Shown: piece after piece, positions 1-8,775 of the stretch
Numbering within the stretch: the first letter of the stretch is position 1
Layout: the number at the start of each line of letters is the position of its first letter
From: Clostridium drakei
Lineage (GTDB): Bacteria > Bacillota > Clostridia > Clostridiales > Clostridiaceae
NCBI RefSeq assembly: GCF_000633595.2
Contig: NZ_JIBU02000013.1
Location: 1-64,000, forward strand
Length of the DNA: 64,000 nucleotides
Direction: 5' to 3'
Translations under genes and position numbers: made by a program
Notes under the pieces: generated by a model
The model's database searches: none
What the model saw: only the letters and a program-made list of their open reading frames with translations
What the model was told of the DNA's origin: nothing

Positions 1-72
1 ATCAATGTTAAAAAGTTTCTGTTTCTTAAATTAAATGCCATTTCTTCATTTCTCCCTTACATTACATACTAA

Positions 73-1344
73 TTAAAGATTTTCTCTATAAAGAGGCATG
101 CTCATACATCTTGGGCCTCCTCTTCCTCTTGATAATTCTGAAGAAGGAATAACATGAAGTTTTATTCCATAACTTTCCAAAATTTTATTTGTTACATGAT
201 TTCTTGAATATACAACAACTTCACCTGGAGCAATAGCTAAAGTATTTGAACCATCGTTCCATTGTTCTCTTGCAGCATGGATTTTATCTCCACCACCACA
301 TCTTATAAGTGTCACTTTTCTTCCTAGATGCTTTTCTAATACAGCTTCTAATTCCATAGTCTGTTTTTCAACTTTTAATCCACTAGCAGATTTTTTATCT
401 CTAGTTATTTCATATACTGTTAATGGTCCTTCTATTTCAGGATGTATAGTGAACTTATCATAATCAACCATAGTGAATACAGTATCCAAATGCATAAATG
501 CTCTAGATGCTGGAATATGGAAAGCTAATACTGTTTCAAAATTTGTATTCATTTGGAATAATCTCTTACAAACTTTTTCTATTGAAGCTGAATCAGTTCT
601 TTGTGAAATACCTATAGCTAAAACTTTTTCACTTAAAATTAATTCATCTCCACCTTCAAGAGATGTTGTTTCATCTCTATTAAACCATAGTGGAACATCT
701 TTACCTTTAAATCTTGGATGGTTTTCAAATATGTATTTTGCAAATATAGTTTCTCTATTTCTTGTTTGAGTTCTCATATGATTCAAAGTGATTCCATTAG
801 CAATTGTTGCAAATGGATCTCTTGTAAAATACAAGTTTGGCATTGGATCACATATGAAAGGATAAAAATCGTTTACTTGGTCATATAGTGAGTTTCTTAT
901 ATATGAATCCAATTCTTCTTTTCTTATTCCTGCCATCATCTTGTCTACCATTTCTTTATTAGAAAAAGTATTTAAGTACTCTGTTAATGCTGCTTTTAAT
1001 CCTTCACTTTCAACTCCAGCTTCATCTATGAACTGGCTTATAAATTTAGCTTTAACCGCTTTATCTTCAATAGCTTCTGCAGCAAGTCCTTCAAGATAAA
1101 GAACCTCTACTCCACAATCTCTTAAAGTTTTTGCAAAAGCATCATGCTCTTCCTGTGCTACCTTTAAATATGGAATATCATCAAATAACAATCTTTCAAG
1201 AAGTTCAGGAGTCAAATTTTCTACTTCTTGTCCTGGTCTGTGTAGTAAAACTGTTTTTAATCTACCTATTTCTGATGTAACATTTAAAGCGTTATTTTTT
1301 CTAGTTAAATCTTCTTTAGTTTTAGTTCTTTCTATAGTTTCCAA
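73..1344 (-). CDS. arcA: Arginine deiminase
   Basis: Hydrolyses L-arginine to citrulline and ammonia, the first step of the arginine deiminase pathway, which yields ATP in anaerobes; cytosolic. The 423-residue length is usual for ArcA. Family signatures are in order: FTRDP at 173-177, EGGDE at 230-234, MHLDTVF at 284-290, and the catalytic Cys at about 413 in CMSMP near the C-terminus. The start has a good ribosome site (GAGGAGGG) just upstream. It is transcribed alone in this window, away from spo0A, from a near-perfect promoter at 1461-1489 with an ARG-box-like palindrome upstream. Other pathway genes (ornithine carbamoyltransferase, carbamate kinase) could lie beyond position 1, but I cannot see them. 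Confidence 0.97.
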   Translation of the reverse strand: METIERTKTKEDLTRKNNALNVTSEIGRLKTVLLHRPGQEVENLTPELLERLLFDDIPYLKVAQEEHDAFAKTLRDCGVEVLYLEGLAAEAIEDKAVKAKFISQFIDEAGVESEGLKAALTEYLNTFSNKEMVDKMMAGIRKEELDSYIRNSLYDQVNDFYPFICDPMPNLYFTRDPFATIANGITLNHMRTQTRNRETIFAKYIFENHPRFKGKDVPLWFNRDETTSLEGGDELILSEKVLAIGISQRTDSASIEKVCKRLFQMNTNFETVLAFHIPASRAFMHLDTVFTMVDYDKFTIHPEIEGPLTVYEITRDKKSASGLKVEKQTMELEAVLEKHLGRKVTLIRCGGGDKIHAAREQWNDGSNTLAIAPGEVVVYSRNHVTNKILESYGIKLHVIPSSELSRGRGGPRCMSMPLYRENL

Positions 1345-1460
1345 AACTATCCCTCCTCATTTAATACAAAAATATAAATTTAACAATTAATAATTGATAA
1401 TTGATATTTAATGCTTAACTTTTAGTAACCACCAAAATGGTTACTACCTTTTATGGATTC

Positions 1461-1489
1461 ATTATAAATAAAAAAAAAAACGTTGTCAA
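1461..1489 (-). promoter_or_regulatory. Vegetative promoter of arcA
   Basis: On the minus strand there is TTGACA (1489-1484), a 17-bp spacer made largely of T residues, then TATAAT (1466-1461): a consensus sigma-A promoter. It leaves a leader of about 110 nt before arcA. That leader holds a 9-bp stem with 6-nt loop at 1423-1446 (TAGTAACCA/TGGTTACTA) without a T-run, possibly an mRNA-stability or regulatory hairpin. Confidence 0.85.
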
Positions 1490-1516
1490 TGCCTGATTTT
1501 GGAATATTTTCTTTAA

Positions 1517-1536
1517 AAAAGAATAAATATTCAACT
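1517..1536. promoter_or_regulatory. Possible ARG box upstream of arcA
   Basis: The palindrome GAATAAATATTC (1521-1532), flanked by A/T, resembles the 18-bp ArgR/AhrC operator half of low-GC Firmicutes. It lies about 65 bp upstream of the predicted arcA start point, where an activator would bind. A weaker half-like sequence (GGAATATTTTC) sits at 1501-1511. Two argR genes are in this same window. A/T palindromes are common in this genome, so this remains inference. Confidence 0.4.
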
Positions 1537-1632
1537 TATTATGTTATTATGCTAAGTCAAAAAAATGATATTGCGTAATTTTAACAATTAAACTAATTAG
1601 TAGCACATATATTTTTATAAATATTCAAAAAA

Positions 1633-1665
1633 AAAAAGTTATTTTTGTCAAAAAAATAACTTTTT
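1633..1665. terminator. A/T-rich hairpin with T-run
   Basis: A 14-bp inverted repeat AAAAAGTTATTTTT/AAAAATAACTTTTT (1633-1646 and 1652-1665) with a short loop. It reads as a terminator-like hairpin on either strand, but the stem is nearly all A/T. It lies between the spo0A terminator and the arcA promoter and could insulate arcA from read-through. Confidence 0.5.
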
Positions 1666-1761
1666 AGTCATATAAATTTCACAATCCTATAAAGCTTATA
1701 CTTTTCACTGAATACTATTCCTTATTATTTTTAATAAATTTTCAGTAATTTTTGACAAAAT

Positions 1762-1814
1762 AAAAACACCTTTTGTATATTGATTATTTAAACCAACATA
1801 CAAAAGATGTTTTT
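1762..1814 (-). terminator. Terminator downstream of spo0A
   Basis: A 17-bp near-perfect inverted repeat (1762-1778 and 1798-1814; core ACACCTTTTGTAT/ATACAAAAGATGT) with a 19-nt loop and T-run on the minus strand. It lies about 160 bp past the spo0A stop and is the first convincing terminator after it, giving spo0A an unusually long 3' untranslated region. Confidence 0.75.
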
Positions 1815-1849
1815 AATAATTCAATTTTAAATTTATCTTTAAAATGATT

Positions 1850-1990
1850 ATAAAATTCCTCCCTATTAGTGCTTATACTTTAGCAACCAATAAGGAGGTG
1901 TGCATTTCACCTATAAAAATATAAGTTGGCTTGCACGTATAATGTGTATACACATTAAGGTATTAATACAACTAGTTAACATACCTTATT
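1850..1990 (-). other. Structured 3' region after spo0A, possible small RNA
   Basis: This stretch between the spo0A stop and its terminator is dense in inverted repeats: TAAGGTAT/ATACCTTA around the stop codon (1956-1963 and 1981-1988), an 18-bp perfect palindrome at 1940-1957, GTGCA/TGCAC pairs, GTGC plus CTTATA pairing with TATAAGCAC, and CCTCCTTATT/AATAGGGAGG in roughly 1859-1895 (minus-strand sense). Several of these are mutually exclusive. I do not recognise a known RNA family. It could be a structured 3' UTR or a small RNA released from, or transcribed beside, spo0A. Confidence 0.35.
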
Positions 1991-2791
1991 TTTTAATCTT
2001 AGCTTATCAGCAACCATCGCAATGAATTCTGAATTTGTTGGCTTACCTTTATCATTGTGTATAGTATATCCGAATATCTTGTTTATAGTTTCTACTTGTC
2101 CTCTAGCCCATGCAACCTCTATAGCATGCCTTATTGCTCTCTCTACTCTACTTGCTGTAGTATTATACTTTTTAGCTATAGAAGGATATAACTCTTTTGT
2201 TACTGCAGATAAAAGTTCCATATTGTTTACTACCATAGTTATAGCCTCTCTTAAATACATATATCCTTTTATATGTGCTGGAACTCCTATTTCATGTATT
2301 ATGTTTGTTATTTCCTGTTCAAGATTAGTAGGTTCGTTTTTAGTAAATTTAATTCCTGTAGTATCAATAAATGAAATTGTTTTCTTAGGTTCATCTCCAT
2401 TACTTATGGTATTATTAAACATTTGTCTTATTCTCTTGGTAAAAACATCCATATCAAATGGCTTTACTACATAATAGTCTGCACCTAGTGTTATAGCTCT
2501 TTGAGTTATTTTATCCTGTCCTACTGCCGAAAGAACAATTATTCTTGGCATAGGATCTATATTCATACTACTTAGTCTTTCTAAAACTCCAAGACCATCA
2601 AGATGCGGCATTATTATATCTAATACTACCAAGTCCGGATGCTTTTCCTCTATAAGTTTTAATGCTTCTAATCCGTCTTTTGCAATACCTGTTACTACAA
2701 TATCCCTCTGGTTTAAAAGATAATCATTGAGAATATTACAAAACTCTTTATTATCATCCGCAATAATCACACTTATTTTTGATTCTTCCAT
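1976..2791 (-). CDS. spo0A: Sporulation master regulator Spo0A
   Basis: Response regulator that, once phosphorylated, switches on sporulation and, in clostridia, solventogenesis-linked genes. The N-terminal receiver domain (about 1-125) shows the acidic pair D12/D13, the phospho-acceptor D58 in VVLDIIMP and the conserved K110 in VVKPFD. The C-terminal Spo0A DNA-binding domain (about 160-271) includes [12 protein letters not shown] and the recognition-helix region around [17 protein letters not shown]. The 271-residue length is typical. It follows spoIVB, the conserved order in spore formers, but is separated from it by a hairpin and has its own SigH-type promoter with an overlapping 0A box. 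Confidence 0.99.
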   Translation of the reverse strand: MEESKISVIIADDNKEFCNILNDYLLNQRDIVVTGIAKDGLEALKLIEEKHPDLVVLDIIMPHLDGLGVLERLSSMNIDPMPRIIVLSAVGQDKITQRAITLGADYYVVKPFDMDVFTKRIRQMFNNTISNGDEPKKTISFIDTTGIKFTKNEPTNLEQEITNIIHEIGVPAHIKGYMYLREAITMVVNNMELLSAVTKELYPSIAKKYNTTASRVERAIRHAIEVAWARGQVETINKIFGYTIHNDKGKPTNSEFIAMVADKLRLKNKVC

Positions 2792-2843
2792 ATTTCTTAC
2801 TCCCCTTTATTATTTTAATTTCCATTTCTTAACAAATTAATTA

Positions 2844-2870
2844 ATTCGACAAAACTAATTTAATTCCTTC
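2844..2870 (-). promoter_or_regulatory. SigH promoter of spo0A with overlapping 0A box
   Basis: On the minus strand GAAGGAATT (2870-2862) fits the SigH -35 consensus RNAGGAWWW; after 11 bp comes GTCGAAT (2850-2844), which fits the SigH -10 RNNGAAT. The same -10 contains TGTCGAA (2851-2845), the core 0A box bound by phosphorylated Spo0A. Both match what is known for spo0A autoregulation in Bacillus and clostridia. Confidence 0.8.
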
Positions 2871-2903
2871 TTAGAAATAAAAAATTCTATATTAAATTTA
2901 AAA

Positions 2904-2924
2904 GATAGCATAATTTATGCTATC
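2904..2924 (-). terminator. Hairpin between spoIVB and spo0A
   Basis: A perfect 9-bp stem GATAGCATA/TATGCTATC with a 3-nt loop, followed on the minus strand by TTTTAAATTT. A moderate terminator that would separate spoIVB from spo0A; the T-run is interrupted, so read-through is possible. Confidence 0.6.
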
Positions 2925-3011
2925 TAACTTTATTCTATCATACTTTTTCCTATTATTTCAAATTTATTTGTATTTTTATTTATCAATATTTTTATTTATC
3001 TGCATTTTTAT

Positions 3012-4220
3012 TTATTTTGATAAAATATTAGCATCTTTAAGCATCCATTCTATATATATGCCATAGCCAGTATCTGGTTTATTTATGAGCACATGAGTTA
3101 CTGCACCTATTATTTTTCCTTCCTGTATAATAGGACTTCCACTCATTCCTTGAACAATACCTCCAGTCTTGGCTAAAAGAACAGGATCTGTTATCTTTAT
3201 TACCATACTCTTAGGTCCTGGTGAATCTTGTGCTAGCAATTTCTCTACTCTTATATCGTAAAATTTTGGTTTTTCTCCTTCTACAGTTGTTAAAATCTTA
3301 GCTGGTCCTTCTTTTATTTCATTTCTCAATGCAATTTTCATAGGTTTAATATTTCTATTGACTAGCTCACTACTTCCTTTACCAAAAATACCACATTTAG
3401 TATTTTTATATATTTTGCCTATTATATTTTCTTCATTTACAAATATGCCCTTCAATTCACCAGGATTGCCCTTTAACCCTCTTTTTACTGATATAATTGA
3501 GGATGGTACTATTTCCCCTGAACTTATATTTAAAATAGTTCCAGTATCAATATCTGTTATAGGATGACCTAATGCTGCAAACATTCCAGTTTTTTCATCA
3601 TAAAAAGTTAATGTTCCTACCCCAGCTGTACAATCTCTTATCCATAGTCCTATTTTTAAATTATCATCTTCTGGATTTTTAATAGGTTTAACTTTCTTTT
3701 CAATTTCTTCTCCTTTTCTCTCTATTATTATTTTTAATTCTTCTCCATTTGAGTCATTTACTTGTTTTTGAACATCTTCTGAATCCTTAACAAGACAATT
3801 GTTTATTTTGATAATATTGTCTCCTATTTGTATGCCAGCTAAAGCTGCAGGACTAGTTATCTTTTCCTTTTCTGTTTTTATATCAGATAAAGCTACCACC
3901 AAAACTCCTTTTGTATTAAGTTTCACACCTACTGGTTGACCTCCAGGATATAAAACTATGGAGTTACTTACAGACTTTAGTGACACAAATTTTACAGGCA
4001 ATATCCCTAATAAATTTACACTTACTTTTTTATCTTCCAAATCTATATTTTTTGTTTTATCTGCTTCTCTTAGTTTTATTAGATTGTCAGATTTTAAAAT
4101 TTCACCTTCTCTTATAAATATAGTAGTAGGTATATTTTGTGCCTTATAGTAAGAAACTATCATTAATAACAGGATAGGAATTAAAATACAGCATAACATT
4201 TTTTTAATTTTTTTATCCAT
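3012..4220 (-). CDS. spoIVB: SpoIVB signalling serine peptidase
   Basis: Forespore-made S55-family peptidase that crosses into the intermembrane space and triggers activation of late mother-cell gene expression (SpoIVFA cleavage and pro-SigK processing in Bacillus). There is an N-terminal membrane anchor (about 8-25), a PDZ-like segment (about 100-180) and the S55 catalytic region with His at 219 in ALGHP and the Ser motif GMSGSP at about 359-363. The 402-residue length is close to the family norm. It lies between recN and spo0A, the widely conserved order. The RBS AGGAGGC precedes the ATG. Confidence 0.95.
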   Translation of the reverse strand: MDKKIKKMLCCILIPILLLMIVSYYKAQNIPTTIFIREGEILKSDNLIKLREADKTKNIDLEDKKVSVNLLGILPVKFVSLKSVSNSIVLYPGGQPVGVKLNTKGVLVVALSDIKTEKEKITSPAALAGIQIGDNIIKINNCLVKDSEDVQKQVNDSNGEELKIIIERKGEEIEKKVKPIKNPEDDNLKIGLWIRDCTAGVGTLTFYDEKTGMFAALGHPITDIDTGTILNISSGEIVPSSIISVKRGLKGNPGELKGIFVNEENIIGKIYKNTKCGIFGKGSSELVNRNIKPMKIALRNEIKEGPAKILTTVEGEKPKFYDIRVEKLLAQDSPGPKSMVIKITDPVLLAKTGGIVQGMSGSPIIQEGKIIGAVTHVLINKPDTGYGIYIEWMLKDANILSK

Positions 4221-4386
4221 GCTTTTGCCTCCTGTCTTTAATTTATCTGATTTTAAGTTTCCCTTTACAAGCGCTTATTATGCTATTATATACTTTCATT
4301 TAAAGTCATCTTTTTATTTTTACACTAAAATTTTCAGTAAAAATTTATAATTCACATCTATGGGATTGAATTATTAAATAAATAAA

Positions 4387-4412
4387 AAAAACTGCAAAAA
4401 TTTGCAGTTTTT
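4387..4412 (-). terminator. Terminator at the end of recN
   Basis: AAAACTGCAAA/TTTGCAGTTTT hairpin with a run of eight T on the minus strand, starting right at the recN stop codon. It should end the long nusB-to-recN transcription unit. Confidence 0.85.
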
Positions 4413-6111
4413 ATATAATTAATTTTTTTCTAGAATTAGCCATTTTTATAAGTTCTTTAGCATGTTCTAAAGTCAACTTCGTAACTTCAGAGCCTCCTAT
4501 CATTCTAGCTATTTCATATTCTTTTTCCTGATAATTCATCTTTCTAATTGTAGTATAGGTTTTTTCATCTTTGACTTTTTTAGATACCCAATAATGTATA
4601 TCTGACATACAAGCAATTTGTGGAAGATGGGTTACACAAAAAACTTGATGATTTTTAGATATAACATACATCTTTTCTGCCACACATTGAGCAATTCTTC
4701 CGCTTATTCCAGTATCTATTTCATCAAATACTACAGAAGGTATATGATCTTTGTCAACAAATACAGTCTTTAATGCCAACATTATTCTGGAAAGTTCTCC
4801 ACCTGATACTACTTTCTCTAGAGGTTTTAAAGGTTCTCCTGGATTTGTTGATATATAAAATTGAATTTTATCCATACCATTTAAGTAGAACTTTGTTTGA
4901 AACTCTATATTTACTTTAAATGTACTCTTTTCAAGCCCCACAAAATCTAATTCGTTTTTTATCCTTAACTGTAATTCATCAGCTATTTTGCATCTTTCTT
5001 TGTGAAGCTTTTCTCCATATATCTTTAACTCTTCCATTAAATTATTTCTTTCATTCTTTAAATTTTCTATTATCTCGCTGCTATTTATCATTTCATCATA
5101 TTGAAATTTTATTTTATCCCTATACTTTAAGATATCATCTATACTATTACCGTATTTTTTCTTGACTCCATTTATTTGATATATCCTACTATTTATATAT
5201 TCTAGTTCTCCTTCATCATAAAAAATATCATCTTTTATACTTCTTATCTGTTCTATTCCATCTTCAATATAATAATAGGCATCTTTCAAAACATCTACTA
5301 TTCCTTTTATTTGGGATAGATTTTCCTGTACTAAAGAAAGATCTTTTATAGCAACTCCTAAATTATCATGAATAGACATCGATTCTTCACTGCCAGTATA
5401 AAGACAAGCATATGAATTATTTAATGTATTGTTTATTTTTTCTGCATTTGAAAGTACTTTATATTTTTCTTCAAGCTCTACATCTTCATTTTGTTTTAAT
5501 TTTAAGGAATTTATTTCATCTATTTGATATTTCAAAAAGTCTATTAGCTTATCTCTTTCTCCATCTTTACCTGCAAGTTCATTAATTTTGCTCTCAATTT
5601 CACAAAGTTTATCATACTTTTCCCTATAATTTAATAAAAATTCTCTTAAGTTTTCTTCTCCATAAGAATCTACATAATCAATATGATTTTCTGCCGATAA
5701 TAAATTTTGGTTTTCATGTTGTCCATGAATATCCAGCAAAGTACTACTTATTGACTTTAAAGTATTTATCAATACTGATTTTCCATTAATCTTTGTAATA
5801 CTTTTTCCTGATTGAAAAGTCTCTCTGCTTATTATAACCAATTCATCACTATCAACACCTATATCATTTCGTTTCAACATTTCTAATGTTTTACAATTTG
5901 TTAACGTGAAAATTGCTTCTACAAAGGTTTTATTTTCACCAGTTCTTATTAAATCTTTATTAAACTTGCTGCCAAGAACATAATTTATAGCATCTATAAT
6001 TATAGATTTTCCTGCTCCAGTTTCACCTGAAAGCACGTTGAATCCATCATCAAAAGATATGCTTAAATTTTCTATTAATGCAAAATTTTTTATATTTAAC
6101 TGAAGAAGCAT
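4411..6111 (-). CDS. recN: DNA repair ATPase RecN
   Basis: SMC-like ATPase acting early at DNA double-strand breaks to gather broken ends. Walker A GETGAGKS lies at 29-36, a coiled-coil arm occupies roughly 150-390, the ABC signature SGGELSR is near 445 and Walker B VVFDEIDTGI near 470. The 566-residue length is normal. It is the last gene of the operon from nusB, directly after the two argR genes, the argR-recN order seen across Firmicutes, and is followed by its own terminator. Confidence 0.97.
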   Translation of the reverse strand: MLLQLNIKNFALIENLSISFDDGFNVLSGETGAGKSIIIDAINYVLGSKFNKDLIRTGENKTFVEAIFTLTNCKTLEMLKRNDIGVDSDELVIISRETFQSGKSITKINGKSVLINTLKSISSTLLDIHGQHENQNLLSAENHIDYVDSYGEENLREFLLNYREKYDKLCEIESKINELAGKDGERDKLIDFLKYQIDEINSLKLKQNEDVELEEKYKVLSNAEKINNTLNNSYACLYTGSEESMSIHDNLGVAIKDLSLVQENLSQIKGIVDVLKDAYYYIEDGIEQIRSIKDDIFYDEGELEYINSRIYQINGVKKKYGNSIDDILKYRDKIKFQYDEMINSSEIIENLKNERNNLMEELKIYGEKLHKERCKIADELQLRIKNELDFVGLEKSTFKVNIEFQTKFYLNGMDKIQFYISTNPGEPLKPLEKVVSGGELSRIMLALKTVFVDKDHIPSVVFDEIDTGISGRIAQCVAEKMYVISKNHQVFCVTHLPQIACMSDIHYWVSKKVKDEKTYTTIRKMNYQEKEYEIARMIGGSEVTKLTLEHAKELIKMANSRKKLII

Positions 6112-6133
6112 AATTTCTAAATGCCTCCCTACT

Positions 6134-6583
6134 TTAAGAAATCATTTTTTTCATTTTTTGTGCTATAATTTCTGCCTTTTCACTATCTCTAGCTAGCAAA
6201 AATATTGTATTATCTCCTGCAATAGTACCAGCTACACCATCAAAATTTAATGTATCAATAGCTTCAGCAGCCGCCGCAGCAGATCCTGTCATAGTTTTTA
6301 TAATTACAAATTTATCTATATTTTCAACATTAACCACAGTTTGGGAAAATATATTTATAAGTTTATTTGATAGAAAACTTTCTGTATGTACTATAGTTGC
6401 ATATTTATAATTACCGTCATCAGCTAAAACTTTGATCAATTTTAATTCTTTTATATCTCTTGAAACAGTAGCCTGTGTAACATCCATACCACTCTTTCTT
6501 AATTCTTCTGCTAGTTCCTCCTGTGTTTCAATGTTTTTTGAATTTATAATTTCTAGTATTTTAGCATGTCTGGTTATCTTCAT
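6134..6583 (-). CDS. argR: Arginine repressor ArgR, copy 1 (proximal to recN)
   Basis: Arginine-responsive hexameric regulator of arginine biosynthesis and catabolism genes. The N-terminal winged helix (about 1-70) carries TQATVSRDIKEL; the C-terminal oligomerisation and arginine-binding domain has GTIAGDNT, retaining the Asp that contacts arginine in characterised family members. 149 residues, normal length. The RBS GAAGGTGA lies 5-6 nt before the ATG. It is the second of a tandem pair and keeps the more canonical ligand pocket, so it is the better candidate for the working arginine sensor. Confidence 0.95.
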   Translation of the reverse strand: MKITRHAKILEIINSKNIETQEELAEELRKSGMDVTQATVSRDIKELKLIKVLADDGNYKYATIVHTESFLSNKLINIFSQTVVNVENIDKFVIIKTMTGSAAAAAEAIDTLNFDGVAGTIAGDNTIFLLARDSEKAEIIAQKMKKMIS

Positions 6584-6634
6584 AATTTCACCTTCACATT
6601 CCTTTGCCTATATGTAATTTTTGCACATTATATC

Positions 6635-7087
6635 CTATTGAGAAATTATTTTTTTCATATCTTGAATTATTGTTTTCGCTTTATCAGTATCCCTAGCCAA
6701 TATTAAAATGGTATTATTTCCTGCAATAGTACCAGCTATGCCATTAAAGTTTAATGAATCAATAGCTTCAGCTGCTGCATTGGCAGAACCACTTATGGTT
6801 TTTATTATAATAAAATTGTCTACATTTTCAGCACTAATTGCAGTTTGGGAAAAAATGTTCATTAGTTTATCTGATAGAAAACTCTCTGTATGTACCCTAG
6901 TAGCATATTTATAATTCCCATTATCACCCAAAATCTTAATTAATTTTAATTCTCTAATATCCCTTGAAACAGTAGCTTGTGTAACATCCATTCCACTTAT
7001 CTTTAGTTCTTCTGCTAAACTTTCTTGTGTTTCAACATCCTTTGAACTTATGATTTCAAGTATTTTGGCATGTCTTGTCACTTTCAT
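6635..7087 (-). CDS. argR: Arginine repressor ArgR paralogue, copy 2 (overlaps nadK)
   Basis: A close tandem copy of the neighbouring argR, with the same winged-helix motif (TQATVSRDIREL) and a similar C-terminal domain. I chose the ATG at 7087, which has AAGGTG six bases upstream, over a GTG three codons earlier; this gives 150 residues. The gene start overlaps the end of nadK by 32 nt, implying translational coupling. In the arginine pocket the usual GTIAGD is GTIAGN, so the conserved Asp is lost. It may be constitutive, respond differently, or work only in mixed hexamers with copy 1. Confidence 0.92.
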   Translation of the reverse strand: MKVTRHAKILEIISSKDVETQESLAEELKISGMDVTQATVSRDIRELKLIKILGDNGNYKYATRVHTESFLSDKLMNIFSQTAISAENVDNFIIIKTISGSANAAAEAIDSLNFNGIAGTIAGNNTILILARDTDKAKTIIQDMKKIISQ

Positions 7088-7937
7088 ATTCTTCACCTTC
7101 GTATCCCTTTGATCTAAATGTAACTTTTTTTCTTAGTGTATCAAAATAATCATTACTATTTAGTTTAACTAATTTACATTTATTTTTTGCACTACAAACA
7201 TTTACAGATTGAGCCTTATCCACTTCTATCCACTCTTGACCATCTATAGACAAAAATATGTTTTCATTATTTTTAGGGAAATTTATAGATATATTGCTTT
7301 TCCCATCTAAAACTATAGTTCTTGCCCCAACAGTTTGCGAATACATAGGAGTTAAAACAAAATTATCTAAAGTTGGATAAATTATAGGTCCTCCTGCTGA
7401 TAGAGAATATGCTGTAGAACCTGTAGGGGTACTTATTATTATTCCATCAGCTGCAAAAGTGTTATAATATTTATTATCAATATAAATTTTATATTTTACT
7501 ATTCTTGCCAAAACTCCTTTTGATAAAACTACGTCATTTAACCCTACATGCTGATTTATTACACCATCTTTTTCATAACTACACTGAAGCATTGTTCTTT
7601 CTTCAACAACATAATCTCCCTTTAAAATACTCTTAATAGCATAACTTATGTTTGAACTTTCTACTTGAGCTAAAAAACCTAAATGCCCTATATTGATTCC
7701 AAAAATAGGCACATCATATTTAGCTATGTGTCTTGCAGTATTTAATATTGTTCCATCTCCGCCTAAAACTATAATCATATCTAGTTCATAACTTTTTTTC
7801 TCATTTAACCCTATGCAATCTTCATATACACTAATATTAATATTCTTACATTCATTATAAATAGTTTTTAATATAAAATCTAACATTTTTCTTCTTTGGT
7901 CTTTTGTCGTATTTACATTAATACCTATATTCTTCAT
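7056..7937 (-). CDS. nadK: NAD kinase
   Basis: Phosphorylates NAD to NADP with ATP or polyphosphate. The family GGDGT motif lies at 59-63 and the substrate-binding GSTAYSLSAGGP is near residue 175. 293 residues, the usual size. Its start overlaps the tlyA stop by 4 nt and its 3' end runs 32 nt into the downstream argR, so the C-terminal tail (charged, ending TCQNT) shares DNA with the argR ribosome site. The tlyA-nadK-argR-recN order is conserved in clostridia. Confidence 0.97.
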   Translation of the reverse strand: MKNIGINVNTTKDQRRKMLDFILKTIYNECKNINISVYEDCIGLNEKKSYELDMIIVLGGDGTILNTARHIAKYDVPIFGINIGHLGFLAQVESSNISYAIKSILKGDYVVEERTMLQCSYEKDGVINQHVGLNDVVLSKGVLARIVKYKIYIDNKYYNTFAADGIIISTPTGSTAYSLSAGGPIIYPTLDNFVLTPMYSQTVGARTIVLDGKSNISINFPKNNENIFLSIDGQEWIEVDKAQSVNVCSAKNKCKLVKLNSNDYFDTLRKKVTFRSKGYEGEEYESDKTCQNT

Positions 7938-8758
7938 AGTGCCTCCCCATTAAGATTAGCATGTGCTGAATTTACTACATTCATAATATCATCTTCACAA
8001 TAAGTTCCAATATAATCTTTTTCCTTAGTAAAATAAATTAAATATTCTATATTTCCTTCAGGTCCCTTTATAGGTGAATAATCTAATGCAATTATTTTTA
8101 CGTTTTGCTTTTGAACAAATTCTGCAACTTCCTTAACAACCTCTTCATGAGTTGATTTTTCTCTTACTACTCCCTTTTTTCCAACTTTCTCTCTACCTGC
8201 TTCAAATTGTGGCTTTATTAGGGCCATTATTCTTCCACTCTCATTAAGTAAATTTAAAACTGCTGGAACTACTTTTTTTAAGGATATAAATGATACATCT
8301 ATACTAGCAAAATCTGACAATTCACCTACATCTTCTGGTTTTAAATATCTCACGTTAGTTCTTTCCATACATACCACTCTTGGATCTGTTCTTAACTTCC
8401 ATGCAAACTGTCCATAGCCTACATCTACAGAAAAAACTTTTTTAGCCCCACTTTGAAGCATACAATCTGTAAATCCTCCAGTAGAAGCACCTATATCCAA
8501 ACACATTTTATCTTTTAAATCTATATTAAAATTCTTTACAGCTTTTTGAAGTTTTAATCCTCCTCTACTTACAAAAGGGAGTTTTTCTCCTTTAAATTCT
8601 ATATTTGAAGATTCTTTTACCCTTTCTCCACACTTATCAACTCTTTGATTATCTATAAATATTTCTCCAGCCATTATACTGGCTCTAGCTCTTTCTCTAG
8701 AAGAGAATAATCCCTTTTTCACCAATAATACATCAAGTCTTTCTTTCGCTTCTGACAT
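7934..8758 (-). CDS. tlyA: TlyA-family rRNA 2'-O-methyltransferase
   Basis: Has an N-terminal S4 RNA-binding domain (about 5-65; LDVLLVKKGLFSSRERA) followed by an FtsJ-like SAM methyltransferase domain with LDIGASTGGFTD near residue 87 and the lysine motif ALIKPQFEAG near 180. Characterised TlyA proteins methylate 16S and 23S rRNA 2'-hydroxyls; the old 'hemolysin' name is not supported by the sequence. 274 residues. It sits between dxs and nadK in one transcription unit and overlaps nadK by 4 nt. Confidence 0.93.
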   Translation of the reverse strand: MSEAKERLDVLLVKKGLFSSRERARASIMAGEIFIDNQRVDKCGERVKESSNIEFKGEKLPFVSRGGLKLQKAVKNFNIDLKDKMCLDIGASTGGFTDCMLQSGAKKVFSVDVGYGQFAWKLRTDPRVVCMERTNVRYLKPEDVGELSDFASIDVSFISLKKVVPAVLNLLNESGRIMALIKPQFEAGREKVGKKGVVREKSTHEEVVKEVAEFVQKQNVKIIALDYSPIKGPEGNIEYLIYFTKEKDYIGTYCEDDIMNVVNSAHANLNGEAL

Positions 8759-8775
8759 AGTAAACTCCTTTATTC

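Noticed and set aside
1384-1412. AATTAATAATTGATAATTGATATTT direct repeats
   Set aside because: Short A/T-rich slippage-type repeats in the arcA leader, too simple to call an operator; no CRISPR-like spacing anywhere in the window.
2022-2474. 150-residue frame antisense to spo0A
   Set aside because: Shadow of spo0A codon structure; no ribosome site, hydrophobic low-complexity content, no promoter seen.
7934-8758. Hemolysin function for TlyA
   Set aside because: Sequence shows S4 plus FtsJ-type methyltransferase domains, with no toxin or membrane-pore feature; the label is historical.
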